The notes beneath the pieces are model-generated. The model did no database searches. It was not told the origin of the DNA and saw only the letters and a list, made by a program, of their open reading frames with translations. From assembly GCF_000166195.2 (NCBI RefSeq), contig NZ_CM001403.1, forward strand, positions 4,358,432 through 4,422,431: 64,000 nucleotides of DNA, written 5' to 3'. The DNA is from Mucilaginibacter paludis DSM 18603. GTDB taxonomy: Bacteria; Bacteroidota; Bacteroidia; Sphingobacteriales; Sphingobacteriaceae. This document shows, piece by piece, positions 8,351 to 18,882 of this stretch; the stretch's first letter is position 1; every line of letters starts with the position of its first letter. Position numbers and translations under genes: made by a program.

Positions 8351-9931
8351 TTAAAACCGGTCTATAGCTTCCCTTAACTTCATTTTGAGCAGGTAATCAT
8401 TTTGTTGCTTGCTGGCGAATAAAAAATAATCATGGTGGTATTGGCCGCTTATTAATTGTATCAATTGATAGCCGGGATAATCTTTTCTGATAATTTCGGT
8501 GATCACGTAATAGATAATTTGGGTATCAAAATATTTGTACGACAGTTTGCAGGTTACCTGATGTTGTTTGTTGTTGCAGATAAACTGTACGTTAAAACTA
8601 TCCTCAGTAGCATCGTCAAAGTTTGCAGGGATCCCGTCAATTATATCGGTAAAGTTCAGTACACCCCTACAGATTTGATTTAGCGCTTGTAAAAAATTCA
8701 GATAGGGTTTTTCGCCCGGAGCGACATTTTGCTTAACCATGGCTATGGTGCCTGGAAATTCAACAAGCAAATCGCCAATAGCATCATAAGTTTTAGTGTA
8801 GATGCCGCCGGTTATTTCGTTCAGTTGTGCAGCACTTAAGTGGGCCAACAGTCCGCAAGCCTTAAAATGAAAAATAGCATACTCAATACGTGGATACGAA
8901 AGCGGAAAGCGGTAAACCGGCGGAATTAGGCTGGTGTGTAAAAATTTCCGTTCCATATCATAAAACTCGAAAATATGGATATTGGCCTGCTCCAGGCGGC
9001 AGATGGCATAGCGGTTACTGGCGCTGGGAAACAGCGTTGCATGTAACCTCCAACTCGAGATGCTGGTGAACCTGTAGCTGCAGGTGTAGTCGGCAAGTAT
9101 TTTATTGGTTAAAGTCAATAGATTATCCAGAATTAGCGAGAGTTTATAGGCCTGGCGGTCTTCGCCGACAGAAAATGTATAAGTATGCTGATACGTGCGT
9201 GCGCCGGTATCTATCAATAAGGTAGCTTGTTTGTTATCATAAGTCGGCTCTCCGGCAAAGTCATCTTCAACCATCCTGATCTCAATAATGGCGAAGGCGT
9301 TATAGCAAAGCTCGTTAAATATTCCGGCGAGCTTTTTAAGTAATTTTTGCGGTTGTGCCAGGTAGCTATCCAATTTAATGTAACGGCAACAAAAACTATA
9401 TTTAAAAAAATCAAGATAGGTTTCGAGTTTCCCCGCTTTGATATCCCGTAGTAATTTATCTTTTTTCCGGTGGTCAATCATGCCGTCATAGCCGTATTTG
9501 TCCCTTCCGTTAAGCCGCTGCGCAAATTCTAATTGTGCTTCTATCGTAAAATACTGGTAGAAGGATGTTAGCTCGCTCGCGAGGTAAAGTGCACCAAAAT
9601 AGGCATACTTGTTGCCGGGCAGTGGGAAGGGTTTGAGCTTTTGATAAACAACCTCCGTTATCAGGGCATTATTAAACAGGATATCCAGAAGTTGCCGGTA
9701 GGTCAATGTCTCGGCTTCGGTGTGTTGGCTCTGGTAATCCCTCAAAGGAGCTATTGAAATAAAGAAGCCCCCGTTGCTTGGCCTTGTTATTACTTTGCTT
9801 TCGAAAAAAAGATATAAAACGTCTAACGGTGTTCCAGGCCCGCCAGTTTGTTTGTTAAGGTTCCGTTGTAACTCTGCGGCGTCCTGCTCGTCAATAATGT
9901 CGGCTGAAAAAAGGTCGGTTACTAATGTCAT
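8351..9931 (-). CDS. Hypothetical protein, 526 aa
   Basis: A long uninterrupted minus-strand frame with normal amino-acid composition and no signal peptide. I recognise no domain. It is rich in aromatic and Tyr/Phe residues (FKYSFCCRYIKLDSYL, YKYFDTQIIYYVI) and looks like a soluble globular protein with several mixed alpha/beta blocks. The frame opens at a TTG at 9961, but the in-frame ATG at 9931 (MTLVTDLFSADIIDEQ) is preferred. It is divergent from the alpha-2-macroglobulin gene and convergent with the gene at 6924. Confidence 0.75.
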   Translation of the reverse strand: MTLVTDLFSADIIDEQDAAELQRNLNKQTGGPGTPLDVLYLFFESKVITRPSNGGFFISIAPLRDYQSQHTEAETLTYRQLLDILFNNALITEVVYQKLKPFPLPGNKYAYFGALYLASELTSFYQYFTIEAQLEFAQRLNGRDKYGYDGMIDHRKKDKLLRDIKAGKLETYLDFFKYSFCCRYIKLDSYLAQPQKLLKKLAGIFNELCYNAFAIIEIRMVEDDFAGEPTYDNKQATLLIDTGARTYQHTYTFSVGEDRQAYKLSLILDNLLTLTNKILADYTCSYRFTSISSWRLHATLFPSASNRYAICRLEQANIHIFEFYDMERKFLHTSLIPPVYRFPLSYPRIEYAIFHFKACGLLAHLSAAQLNEITGGIYTKTYDAIGDLLVEFPGTIAMVKQNVAPGEKPYLNFLQALNQICRGVLNFTDIIDGIPANFDDATEDSFNVQFICNNKQHQVTCKLSYKYFDTQIIYYVITEIIRKDYPGYQLIQLISGQYHHDYFLFASKQQNDYLLKMKLREAIDRF

Positions 9932-10107
9932 TTCATATCGGTAAAGCCTAAAATTAAGCAAAATGCCATTATTGAACGAAATATTAACATAGTTTGTACC
10001 CTCTCTCTACCGATATTAAACAACTTTTCTCTAAAATATTAAGAATGCTGTTTAAATATTAAATACAAATATTTGCTACCTTACTGCTATAAACCAATCA
10101 CGTTTTT

Positions 10108-13100
10108 ATGCGCCTTAAACATTTTAGAGTTTTGCTGACCGTGGCCATGTTAACAGCTTGTGCGCAGGCCTTAGCACAAGTTAAATACAACAATTTAGCC
10201 TTCAAAATTGATTCGCTGAGTAATGTGGGCTTACCTAAATCGGCACTTAAAGAAGTTGATAGGCTTGACCAATTAGCCCGTAAGGAGAATAATGCGGCAC
10301 AAATAGTTAAGGCGACGATCTACCGGCTCACCTTCCAAACTTATATCGAAGATGATGCGCTGGTATCCGTAATTACTACACTTCAGAACGATATCAACAG
10401 GTCCGGTTATCCGGTAAAGCCTGTCCTTCAGTCCTTGTTGGCCAATATGTACTGGCAATATGATCAAGACAAACGATATGAGATCAGCGAACGCAGCAAA
10501 ATTGCGCAACCGGGTATCGATTTCCGAACCTGGGATTTATCAACCATTATATCGGCAACTACTTCACTTTATCAACAATCGTTAGCCGATGCAGAAAAGG
10601 AGCAGGCTACCCCAATTGATGTTTTAAACGGGGTATTATCAGGTAATAAAAAGAACCGGTTTTTAAGGCCCACGCTGTACGATTTGTTATTGCACCGCGC
10701 GCTTGGTTATTTTTTGGCCGAAGAACCTGCCATTACCAAACCCCGCCTATCATTTTCGCTGGATGATAAGCGGTTTTTTAGTGATGGCAAAACGTTTGCG
10801 GCGCTTAATGTAGCAACTACGGATTCTGCATCTACACTATACCGGGGAATCAAATACTTGCAACAGGCAAGCGCTTTTCATTTACAGCAACACAACGGCG
10901 AAGCGCTTGCCGATCTCAACCTGATCAGGTTCAGCTTTTTATACCATAATGTAAAACTAAAGAATACTGATAGCCTGTATTTAGCTGGTTTAGGCGGCAT
11001 TGCTGCCGATAGCTCGGCAAAATCTATCAGGGCCGATGCCCTTGTTGAATTGGCCTCCTATTTTAGTGAAAAAGATAGTTTAGCCAAGGCCATAGCCTAT
11101 CTGCAAGGTGCCGTTACACAATATCCCGGAAGCTTTGGTGCAAAAAATGCAGCGTCGGCTATAAAGGATATTTTGCACAAAGAAATTGATGGTATGATGG
11201 AAGATATCAATGTGCCGGATAAACCTATCCTGGCGCTATTGGGTTATCGCAATATTGATAAAGCCACATACCAGGTTTACCAGCTTACTGATGCTCAACA
11301 AGCCTGTTTACAAAAACTGGGAAACTATGACGCGGAAATTACGTCCAATAAAGCTTCGCTCAAATACCTCAAATCAATTGTACCCTTACAAACCGGATTG
11401 CTCAATCTGCCTGGTTCTGCGGATTACCGGAAGCATCACGCCGAATTTAAAATTGCACCGTTAAAACCGGGCACTTATCTGCTACTGGTAAAACCATCTG
11501 ACAAAAACGATAGCCTGGCTCAATTAACTGATTTTTCAGTAAGTGGGCTGGCTTGCATCAGGCGTTCGGTGCCTGGTAAACGCGAAGAAATCAGGGTGAT
11601 TGACCGCGAAACCGGCGAACCTTTTAAAGGGGTAGAGGTTACATTGAACAGAAACGATACCGGTAAAAAAAATAAAAAAGCCACCATAAAGGGCGTGACA
11701 GATGCTGAGGGTAAATTTGTATCCACTTCGCAGTTTTCAGATTTTAATATCATCCTTAAAACCAGCGGTGATAAGCTCGTAATTAATGATCAATACACCT
11801 CCTATAGTAATGATACCGCTACCGATTCGGCTGATAAAAAAGCAACGAAGACGCTGATATTTACCGACAGGCAATTATACCGCCCCGGGCAAACCGTATA
11901 CCTTAAAGCCCTGCAAATAGAAAAAGCTAATGGTAAAAGCAGCGTGGTGCCCAATCAGGAATTAGCATTGATATTCCGGGATCAAAATTTAAAGCAATTG
12001 AGAGTAATCAAGCTCAAAACCAATGAGTTTGGATCGGTTGCATCATCCTTTGTTATTCCGCAAAATATTCAGAATGGTAATTTATTGATCTCCGGCCCTA
12101 ATGGCGAAGCAGGTATTTCGGTTGAAGAGTATAAGCGCCCCACTTTTAAGATTGATTTTGCCCCGGTTACCAAGAATTACAGATTGAATGATAGTGTAAC
12201 TATTAAGGGTAATGTAAGCGCTTTTTCAGGTTATGGCCTGGCCGGCGCTCGTGTAGCCTATCACATTAGCAGGACAGCAACAAGCAGAAAGGTGTATTCT
12301 TTCCAAACAGGAAGGAAATACATTGGTAATAATGAACGCATAACCGAAATAGCAACCGATACCCTTACAACTGATGGGCATGGCGGCTTCAGTATCAAAT
12401 TTGGCGCGTCAGAAGTTAATCCGCTCGATCAGCAGGAAACAGATGTTTACACGATCAATGTTGATGTAACCGATATGAATAACGAAACCCAATCATCATC
12501 AACCATTATCAGCTTATCAGCTAATCCGCTAAAATTAACTGCCGAAATACCGGAAACACTATTGGCCGGTAAGCGCTTAAAAACTATAGTTAGCCTTAGT
12601 AATCTTAATAATGAGCCTCAAAATGGAAACCTGTCTATACAGATAACGGCTTTAAAAAGCCCGGGAGTGTTTAAAGAACGTAAGTGGCTAAAGCCCGATC
12701 AGTTTTTGATGAGCCAATCCGACTTTAAAAGTAGCTTTCCCTTTTTTGCCTATGGCGACGAGGATGAGGACGGCCATTTAGAAGCCGTAAAAAAAATTAT
12801 AGAAACAGCCATTACTTTAAAAGAGGGAAGTGCAGGGATAGATTTAGGCGAACTGCTTCCTTCGGCTTCGGGGATGTACCGTATTTTACTGACCGCAAAA
12901 ACAGCGCATGGCGATACGGTATCTTCTACCAAATATGTAAATTATATAAATGGTAAGGCACCAGCGCAAAAAAGGGATAACTGGATAGTTCCGGTAAATA
13001 CAGAGCTTGCGCCCGGGGGCTCGGCGGAGTTTTTAATCGGTATCAACAAAAGCGGTACCTTTTTGCTCGAAACCTACAGTGGTGCAAAGCTTTTATCGTC

Positions 13101-16100
13101 GAGGTGGCTGCCGCTGGATGCCGATATGCAAAAACGGGTGACTATACCTGTACCGCCCCACGTGAAAAATAGTTTTGATGTGCAGTTTATCATGATCAAC
13201 AGTAGCCGGGTATATAAGCTACAGCAACGCATCATCATTAGGGATACCGTAAAAGGATTAAGGGTTAAGTTTTTAACTTTCAGGAATAAATTACAGCCAG
13301 GCCAAAAGGAACAATGGAAGCTGCAGGTGAGCGGTGCTAACGAAAGGCAATCTGCCGAAATGTTGGCCGGTATGTACGATGCTTCGCTGGATAACATTGT
13401 ACCGGCCCGAAGATGGGATTTAGACCTGTTTGATCAACCCGTTGTGCCTTTGTATTTTGGATGGGACAATGGTGAAATTTCGAAAATGGTATCTACCGGC
13501 GCAGAGGACGATGATCGCAGTTATCCGGATAAAAAGGAGCGTGGCTATGAACAGCTTGATATGCATGATTTTGATTATTACGGCGATTATAACAGCGCCT
13601 TTCGAAATTATCCCCTTCAAACTGCGGGAAGAACAAAACACCTGGCAAGCGACCGGGCCTTAGCTGATCTTTACACAAAAAATGCCGCACTTGTAAAAAA
13701 TGGGTTCGATGTTGTTGGCCGGGTTGTAAGTTCTGCTGGCGGGTTGTTTGACAAGATAGGCATCAGGATAGATCATACTAAAATTAGCACTGCAACCAAT
13801 TGGTTTGGGTATTTTAGAATAAAAGTTCCGTACCATGCCAAATTGATATTCAGCTTTAAAGGGCTCGTAATTGGTGAAGCGATGGCTGTGCAGGGGATAA
13901 AGCCGATTATAGTGTTGCCGCGTCAATTGCATGGGCCGCCATCGGCTACAACACGCGAGCTTATGTTTGCCAACCCAGGCCAAAAAGAGCAAAAGGGCGA
14001 TCCGAATAGTCAGATCAGAATAGATGAACCCACAGGCAGCGCGGATATCATAGAGGTGCAAGAAGATAGCGTTAGTCCAAGGAAAGCAATAGTGAGATTT
14101 CCACCCCCTGTTATAAAGCCCGATAACGAAATAGCTGATCATTACAACGGCTACAAAGCTTTTCACTCATTGCGGGAAGATGTTAAGCCTATACCCATTC
14201 GGAAAAGTTTTGCTGAAACGGCGTTCTTTGATCCACAACTGCATATCGACGAAAAAGGGCAGGTGGTGATAAATTTTACGATGCCCGAGTCGCTCACGCA
14301 ATGGAAGTTCAGGGCCTTTGCACATACCAAAGATGTAAAAACCGGTTACCTGGAACGGGAGGTAATTACTCAAAAGGAAATTATGATCAGCGCCAATACG
14401 CCACGTTTTTTGCGTGAAGGCGATACGGTTACCCTTACGGCAAAGGCGGTTAATTTAACAACCGCGAATTTAAAAGCACGGGTTAAGCTGCAATTATTTA
14501 ACGCGCTCAATATGCAGCCGGTTAACTTACTGGCAGATCCCAAAACGGCAGAACAGGAAATTAGTATTACCAGCGAGGCAAGCGGTACCGTGCTTTTCAA
14601 GCTGGTTGTTGCCCCTGGGCTTAACGCCCTTACTTACCGCTTAACCGCGGTGGCCGGCAATCATAGCGATGGTGAAGAAAATACGCTGCCCGTATTACCC
14701 AACAGTACGCTGGTTACCGAGAGCATGCCGGTAATGTTGCGGCCCGGCAAAACCCAAACCTTCAGCTTTGATAAATTGTTGAACCCAAACAGTACTACGC
14801 TCCAAAATAAAACCTTAACGTTCGAGTTCACACAATACCCGGTTTGGAGCGCCATACAATCATTACCCTACCTGATGGAGTTTCCGTACGAATGTTCGGA
14901 GCAGGTGTTTAGCCGTTATTATGCCAACAGTTTTGCCACCGCTATTGTAAGCCGTTACCCGCAGGTAAAACAGGTTTTTGAGCAATGGAAAAATGCCGGT
15001 AGTGAGGCGCTGTTATCCAACCTGGAAACTAATCCGGGGTTAAAATCTGCTTTGTTGGAAGAAACCCCCTGGTTACGCGACGCTGCCAGCCAAACAGAGC
15101 AAAAAAAACGCATTGCATTATTATTCGACCTGAAAAAGACGGGCGACGAACAGGAGCAAAACCTGCTTAAACTATTTAAAAAACAATTGCCAAATGGTGG
15201 CTTCCCCTGGTTTGCGGGCCAGTACGCCGATAGGTATATTACCCAACATATTCTGGCAGGCATAGGGCAGCTAATGGCTTTAAATATTGCCCCAAAAGAT
15301 AATGTGATATTAGATAAGATGAGTAATAGCGCATTGGCTTACCTGGACAAACAACTGAATGACGATGAGCTGGACGCAAGAAAAATAAATAAAAGATATT
15401 TTGAAAGGCCTGTCAACTCCTTAGAGATACACGCCTGGTACGCGCGCAGTTATTTTAAACAGGCGAAACAAGATGCCGATATTGAAGCTACCCGCGCTGA
15501 TTATTTAACCAGGGCGGCAAAGCAGTGGTACTCGCACCCCGTGTATGAGCAGGGCATGATAGCGCTTACCCTGTTTCGTTATCATATTAAGGAAACAACG
15601 GCAGCTATCGTTAAATCACTCTTGGAAAGAGCGCGCCAATCGGACGAATTAGGCATGTATTGGGCCGAAAACCGGGCTGGCTATTACTGGAACCAGTCGC
15701 CTGTTGAAATGCAGGCGCTAATGATAGAATTGTTTACCGAAACCGCAAGTAACCCTAAAGCCGTCGAAGAGATGAAGATCTGGCTGCTTCGTAATAAACA
15801 AACCAATAATTGGGGTACCACTAAGGCAACAACTGCCGCTTGTTACGCCTTATTATCAAAAACCGAGGTTTTGCCGGTAAGTACCCCGGCTGCAACTATA
15901 ACTATTGATGGTCGGCCTCTATCGCTGTTAAAACCGGATATAACAGAGCAGGCAGGTTCGGGCTATATTAAAACCAGTTGGGTTGATGGGCAAATTAAGC
16001 CCTCGTTGGGTAAAATAACGATAGCAAATCATAGTAAAACCATCAATTGGGGAGCTATGTATTGGCAGTATACTGAAAAACCGGATAAAATAACATCGTC

Positions 16101-16530
16101 GAATACCAGCGTGCAACTAAAACGCGAATATTTTATATTGAAACATACCGATGCCGGAGATTTGCTGACTGCAGTTGATGCGCAACATCACCCTAAAACC
16201 GGCGACCTTATCAAGGTGGTGATCTATATGGCGGCCGACAGGGATTTTGATTATATCCATTTAAAAGATATGCGCCCGTCGGGTACGGAGCCCGCCGATG
16301 CGTTATCCAGCTTTAAATACCAGGACGGTTTATACTATTACCAGGAAGTAAAAGATGCAGCGATCAACTTTTTTTTCGATCATCTTAAAAAAGGTAACTA
16401 CGTTTTTGAATACAGCCTCCGTGCTGTTCAGCCCGGTAATTATGCCACTGGTATCACTACCCTGCAAAGTATGTACGCACCAGAGTTTGGCGCTCATAGC
16501 AATGGGGCGCGGATGGTGATTGAACGGTAG
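10108..16530 (+). CDS. Bacterial alpha-2-macroglobulin (thioester-containing) protein
   Basis: A 2140-residue exported protein of the alpha-2-macroglobulin family, which traps proteases and is thought to guard the cell envelope. The N-terminus is a signal peptide; LTAC at 15-18 fits a lipobox, while ALAQ at 21-24 would also fit signal peptidase I, so lipoprotein status is open. The family landmarks are in order: MG-type DRQLYRPGQTVYLK (about 590-603), EEYKRPTFKI (near 670), an inserted carboxypeptidase-regulatory-like beta domain (about 1198-1265), the A2M domain around FTMPESLTQWKFRAFAHT (about 1390), and the thioester motif CSEQ with Cys1596 and Gln1599, followed by an alpha/alpha-toroid region. 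The penicillin-binding protein 1C partner often linked to this family is not next to it. It stands alone, ending at a hairpin terminator. Confidence 0.93.
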   Translation: MRLKHFRVLLTVAMLTACAQALAQVKYNNLAFKIDSLSNVGLPKSALKEVDRLDQLARKENNAAQIVKATIYRLTFQTYIEDDALVSVITTLQNDINRSGYPVKPVLQSLLANMYWQYDQDKRYEISERSKIAQPGIDFRTWDLSTIISATTSLYQQSLADAEKEQATPIDVLNGVLSGNKKNRFLRPTLYDLLLHRALGYFLAEEPAITKPRLSFSLDDKRFFSDGKTFAALNVATTDSASTLYRGIKYLQQASAFHLQQHNGEALADLNLIRFSFLYHNVKLKNTDSLYLAGLGGIAADSSAKSIRADALVELASYFSEKDSLAKAIAYLQGAVTQYPGSFGAKNAASAIKDILHKEIDGMMEDINVPDKPILALLGYRNIDKATYQVYQLTDAQQACLQKLGNYDAEITSNKASLKYLKSIVPLQTGLLNLPGSADYRKHHAEFKIAPLKPGTYLLLVKPSDKNDSLAQLTDFSVSGLACIRRSVPGKREEIRVIDRETGEPFKGVEVTLNRNDTGKKNKKATIKGVTDAEGKFVSTSQFSDFNIILKTSGDKLVINDQYTSYSNDTATDSADKKATKTLIFTDRQLYRPGQTVYLKALQIEKANGKSSVVPNQELALIFRDQNLKQLRVIKLKTNEFGSVASSFVIPQNIQNGNLLISGPNGEAGISVEEYKRPTFKIDFAPVTKNYRLNDSVTIKGNVSAFSGYGLAGARVAYHISRTATSRKVYSFQTGRKYIGNNERITEIATDTLTTDGHGGFSIKFGASEVNPLDQQETDVYTINVDVTDMNNETQSSSTIISLSANPLKLTAEIPETLLAGKRLKTIVSLSNLNNEPQNGNLSIQITALKSPGVFKERKWLKPDQFLMSQSDFKSSFPFFAYGDEDEDGHLEAVKKIIETAITLKEGSAGIDLGELLPSASGMYRILLTAKTAHGDTVSSTKYVNYINGKAPAQKRDNWIVPVNTELAPGGSAEFLIGINKSGTFLLETYSGAKLLSSRWLPLDADMQKRVTIPVPPHVKNSFDVQFIMINSSRVYKLQQRIIIRDTVKGLRVKFLTFRNKLQPGQKEQWKLQVSGANERQSAEMLAGMYDASLDNIVPARRWDLDLFDQPVVPLYFGWDNGEISKMVSTGAEDDDRSYPDKKERGYEQLDMHDFDYYGDYNSAFRNYPLQTAGRTKHLASDRALADLYTKNAALVKNGFDVVGRVVSSAGGLFDKIGIRIDHTKISTATNWFGYFRIKVPYHAKLIFSFKGLVIGEAMAVQGIKPIIVLPRQLHGPPSATTRELMFANPGQKEQKGDPNSQIRIDEPTGSADIIEVQEDSVSPRKAIVRFPPPVIKPDNEIADHYNGYKAFHSLREDVKPIPIRKSFAETAFFDPQLHIDEKGQVVINFTMPESLTQWKFRAFAHTKDVKTGYLEREVITQKEIMISANTPRFLREGDTVTLTAKAVNLTTANLKARVKLQLFNALNMQPVNLLADPKTAEQEISITSEASGTVLFKLVVAPGLNALTYRLTAVAGNHSDGEENTLPVLPNSTLVTESMPVMLRPGKTQTFSFDKLLNPNSTTLQNKTLTFEFTQYPVWSAIQSLPYLMEFPYECSEQVFSRYYANSFATAIVSRYPQVKQVFEQWKNAGSEALLSNLETNPGLKSALLEETPWLRDAASQTEQKKRIALLFDLKKTGDEQEQNLLKLFKKQLPNGGFPWFAGQYADRYITQHILAGIGQLMALNIAPKDNVILDKMSNSALAYLDKQLNDDELDARKINKRYFERPVNSLEIHAWYARSYFKQAKQDADIEATRADYLTRAAKQWYSHPVYEQGMIALTLFRYHIKETTAAIVKSLLERARQSDELGMYWAENRAGYYWNQSPVEMQALMIELFTETASNPKAVEEMKIWLLRNKQTNNWGTTKATTAACYALLSKTEVLPVSTPAATITIDGRPLSLLKPDITEQAGSGYIKTSWVDGQIKPSLGKITIANHSKTINWGAMYWQYTEKPDKITSSNTSVQLKREYFILKHTDAGDLLTAVDAQHHPKTGDLIKVVIYMAADRDFDYIHLKDMRPSGTEPADALSSFKYQDGLYYYQEVKDAAINFFFDHLKKGNYVFEYSLRAVQPGNYATGITTLQSMYAPEFGAHSNGARMVIER

Positions 16531-16580
16531 GGCTTGGAAAATGCCTCCAGTCTATAAATGTTACTGTTTATCTTAGATTT

Positions 16581-16614
16581 AAAAAGTGGGAGTAATCAAT
16601 TTCTCCCACTTTTT
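16581..16614. terminator. Bidirectional intrinsic terminator
   Basis: A perfect 12-bp inverted repeat (AAAAAGTGGGAG at 16581-16592, complement at 16603-16614, 10-nt loop) with an A/T run on each side lies between the convergent macroglobulin and ABC-F genes. Confidence 0.85.
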
Positions 16615-16639
16615 TAGATACTACATTAGTGCCATCTCA

Positions 16640-18226
16640 TCAAAACACAATCTCCCTCTGCACATTAATCTGATTTAAAAAATACTCGTCGTGGCAAACA
16701 ACCAGGAGTGTACCCTGGTATTGATTGATGGCTGAAGTTAGGATTTCGATGTTTTGAATATCCAGGTTGTTGGTAGGCTCATCTAACACCATCATGTCGG
16801 GTGCCTGGTTGCTGATGGTTAGGCAGCAAAGTATCAAACGCATTTTTTCTCCGCCGCTCAAAGCACTACAGGGCTTGTCCCACTGCGATTTGGAAAATAA
16901 AAAGCGGTTTAGGCGGATTTTGATGTCATGTTCTTGCAGGGCATTATTGTTAAACTGTTGGGCTTGTTGATAAACGGTGAGCTGGTTATCAATTATGGAG
17001 TAATCCTGGTCGATATAAATCGCTTTAGCGGTGGCCCGCTCTATGCTTCCGTGGCCTGGGGTGAGTTTCCCCAACAGCATTTTGATTAAGGTTGTTTTAC
17101 CGCAGCCGTTTGGTCCCTTAATTGCAATACGCTCGCCGCTGGTAATCTGTAAATTCAGGCTCTGGCTCCAAAGCAGCCGGTCGTGATAGCTAAAATTAAC
17201 TTCCCGGGCGGTAACCAGCACTTTGCCTTTATGAAGTGTCGAATTATTGAGATCCATCTTCATTTTACCCATATCAGGCAAGGCCGTCCGTAGCTCACCC
17301 AGATCCCGTGCAATAGTGCCCACTTTTTCGGCATGAGCGTTTGTTATACGCGACGTACTTTTTTCTGCCTTGTTTCTCAAGGTATTCATTACGATGGTGG
17401 GGACGCCGGCCTTTTCCTGCTTCTTTTTTCCGCGGGCATCCAGTTTTTGCTGCCGTTCCAATGTTTCCCTTGCCGTTTCTTTGGCTTTGCGCAGGGCTTT
17501 TTCTTTGTTTCTCAGATCCTGGCTTAAGGCATCGCTTTCAATGGCTTTTTGTTCTTTGTAAAAATCATAGTTGCCGCCATAAACGGTGATGCCGCTTTTA
17601 CTCAGTTCAAAAACAGTATCGAGCAGGTTTAATAAGGTTCTGTCATGGCTAACCACTACCAAAGTATGAGTGGCTGATTTGATATAGCGGTAAAGAATAT
17701 CCCGGCTAACTTGATCCAGGTGATTACTCGGCTCGTCCAGCAAAACTATTTGGGGCTGGTGTATGCTGATTCCTGCCAAAAAAACCTTTGTTTTTTGTCC
17801 GCCGCTAAGGGTCTCCATTTTTTTTGATAGGTCTGGTAGATCAAGCTCCCAGTTGGCAAATGCTTCCCGGCAGCGTTCTTCAATTGCCCAGTCGTCGTTA
17901 ATTAAGGCGATGTTATCATCGCTTACATGGCCGTCTAAAATTTCATACAGGGCCCTTAGCTTATGCTCAATGCCAAGAGCTTGCGCAATAGTATAAGTAT
18001 TGTACTGGCCAAAAAGCTGAGGCACATAGTAAGGGCTGGAACCGGCTTTAATTAATCCGTTTGCAGCAATTAAATTCCCGGATAAAATTTTCAGGAGGGT
18101 GGATTTTCCGGCCCCGTTATTGCCAATCAAAGCAACTTTATCTTGTTTATTGATGGCGAGATTGATATGCTCAAACAATAAATCTCTGTTGGGATGTACG
18201 TAGGTAATATCTTGAAGGATAAGCAT
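16640..18226 (-). CDS. ABC-F family ATPase
   Basis: A 528-residue soluble protein with two ABC ATPase domains and no membrane segments, which places it in ABC-F; members bind the ribosome as translation factors or antibiotic-protection proteins. Domain 1: Walker A GNNGAGKST (35-43), signature LSGGQ (140-144), Walker B VLLDEPSNHLD (161-171). Domain 2: GPNGCGKTT (371-379), LSGGE (456-460), MVLDEPTNNLD (479-489). A charged linker rich in Lys/Glu (about 222-275) joins them, as in ABC-F proteins. Whether it protects against an antibiotic cannot be told from sequence. It converges with the macroglobulin gene at a terminator. Confidence 0.92.
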   Translation of the reverse strand: MLILQDITYVHPNRDLLFEHINLAINKQDKVALIGNNGAGKSTLLKILSGNLIAANGLIKAGSSPYYVPQLFGQYNTYTIAQALGIEHKLRALYEILDGHVSDDNIALINDDWAIEERCREAFANWELDLPDLSKKMETLSGGQKTKVFLAGISIHQPQIVLLDEPSNHLDQVSRDILYRYIKSATHTLVVVSHDRTLLNLLDTVFELSKSGITVYGGNYDFYKEQKAIESDALSQDLRNKEKALRKAKETARETLERQQKLDARGKKKQEKAGVPTIVMNTLRNKAEKSTSRITNAHAEKVGTIARDLGELRTALPDMGKMKMDLNNSTLHKGKVLVTAREVNFSYHDRLLWSQSLNLQITSGERIAIKGPNGCGKTTLIKMLLGKLTPGHGSIERATAKAIYIDQDYSIIDNQLTVYQQAQQFNNNALQEHDIKIRLNRFLFSKSQWDKPCSALSGGEKMRLILCCLTISNQAPDMMVLDEPTNNLDIQNIEILTSAINQYQGTLLVVCHDEYFLNQINVQREIVF

Positions 18227-18470
18227 TAATTTCTTTCTTTAAATAGTGAATAATTGCAAAAACCTGTTATAAAGGCATTTGCTTATTTTTTCTGAAAGAA
18301 ATTATTTTTCACATAGAGCGGTGTCTTTGAGTATCGATACAAAAATAATAAAAAAAACCTGCAGCCAAAAAAGGTATAGCCAGGTTAAAGAGAATGATCG
18401 ATTTATTAAACTACTTTAATTTTATTCTGGCTTGTGGGGTCGTCCTTTGTATTAATTAAACTCAATCAAA

Positions 18471-18830
18471 ATGATAATATCAGTTGAAGAAATGATTAAG
18501 CAGTATGTAGCCGCCTGGAACGGGAAGGGCTTGGACGAATTTAGGGCTGAATTTGCCAAGTGCTGGGCTATTGATGCCACTTACACCGACCCCAATTTTG
18601 CGCTGGTAAAAGGTGTGGATGGGATTGCCGAACTTGCCCAGGGTTCCTTACGAAAAATTCCGGTCCGCACATTCAATGTGCTGGCCCTGCCCGATTACCA
18701 CCACAACGTTGGCCGCTACACCTGGAACGTTGTTTTGCCTGAAGAAACCAAAGAAGGCTTTGATTACTTTGAGTTTAACGACGAAAACAAGATTACCCGA
18801 CTGGTGAGCTTCTTTGGCCCCTTAAAATAG
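18471..18830 (+). CDS. SnoaL-like / NTF2-fold protein
   Basis: A 119-residue protein with the NTF2-like cone fold of SnoaL-type proteins: VEEMIKQYVAAWN opening helix, FAKCWAIDATYTDPN, then alternating strands ending in KITRLVSFFGPL. Members are small enzymes or ligand-binding proteins; the substrate cannot be predicted. It lies 90 bp upstream of a Crp/Fnr gene on the same strand and may share a transcript with it. Confidence 0.85.
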   Translation: MIISVEEMIKQYVAAWNGKGLDEFRAEFAKCWAIDATYTDPNFALVKGVDGIAELAQGSLRKIPVRTFNVLALPDYHHNVGRYTWNVVLPEETKEGFDYFEFNDENKITRLVSFFGPLK

Positions 18831-18882
18831 GCGGCACAAGTTTAATACCGGCTTGAGATAAATTGGAGCCGGCGCCCGATAA

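Noticed and set aside
13420..14166. Several antisense frames inside the macroglobulin gene
   Set aside because: They mirror the real gene and show no family features.
17333..17589. Three overlapping plus-strand frames rich in Phe/Cys
   Set aside because: Shadows of the charged linker of the ABC-F gene on the other strand.
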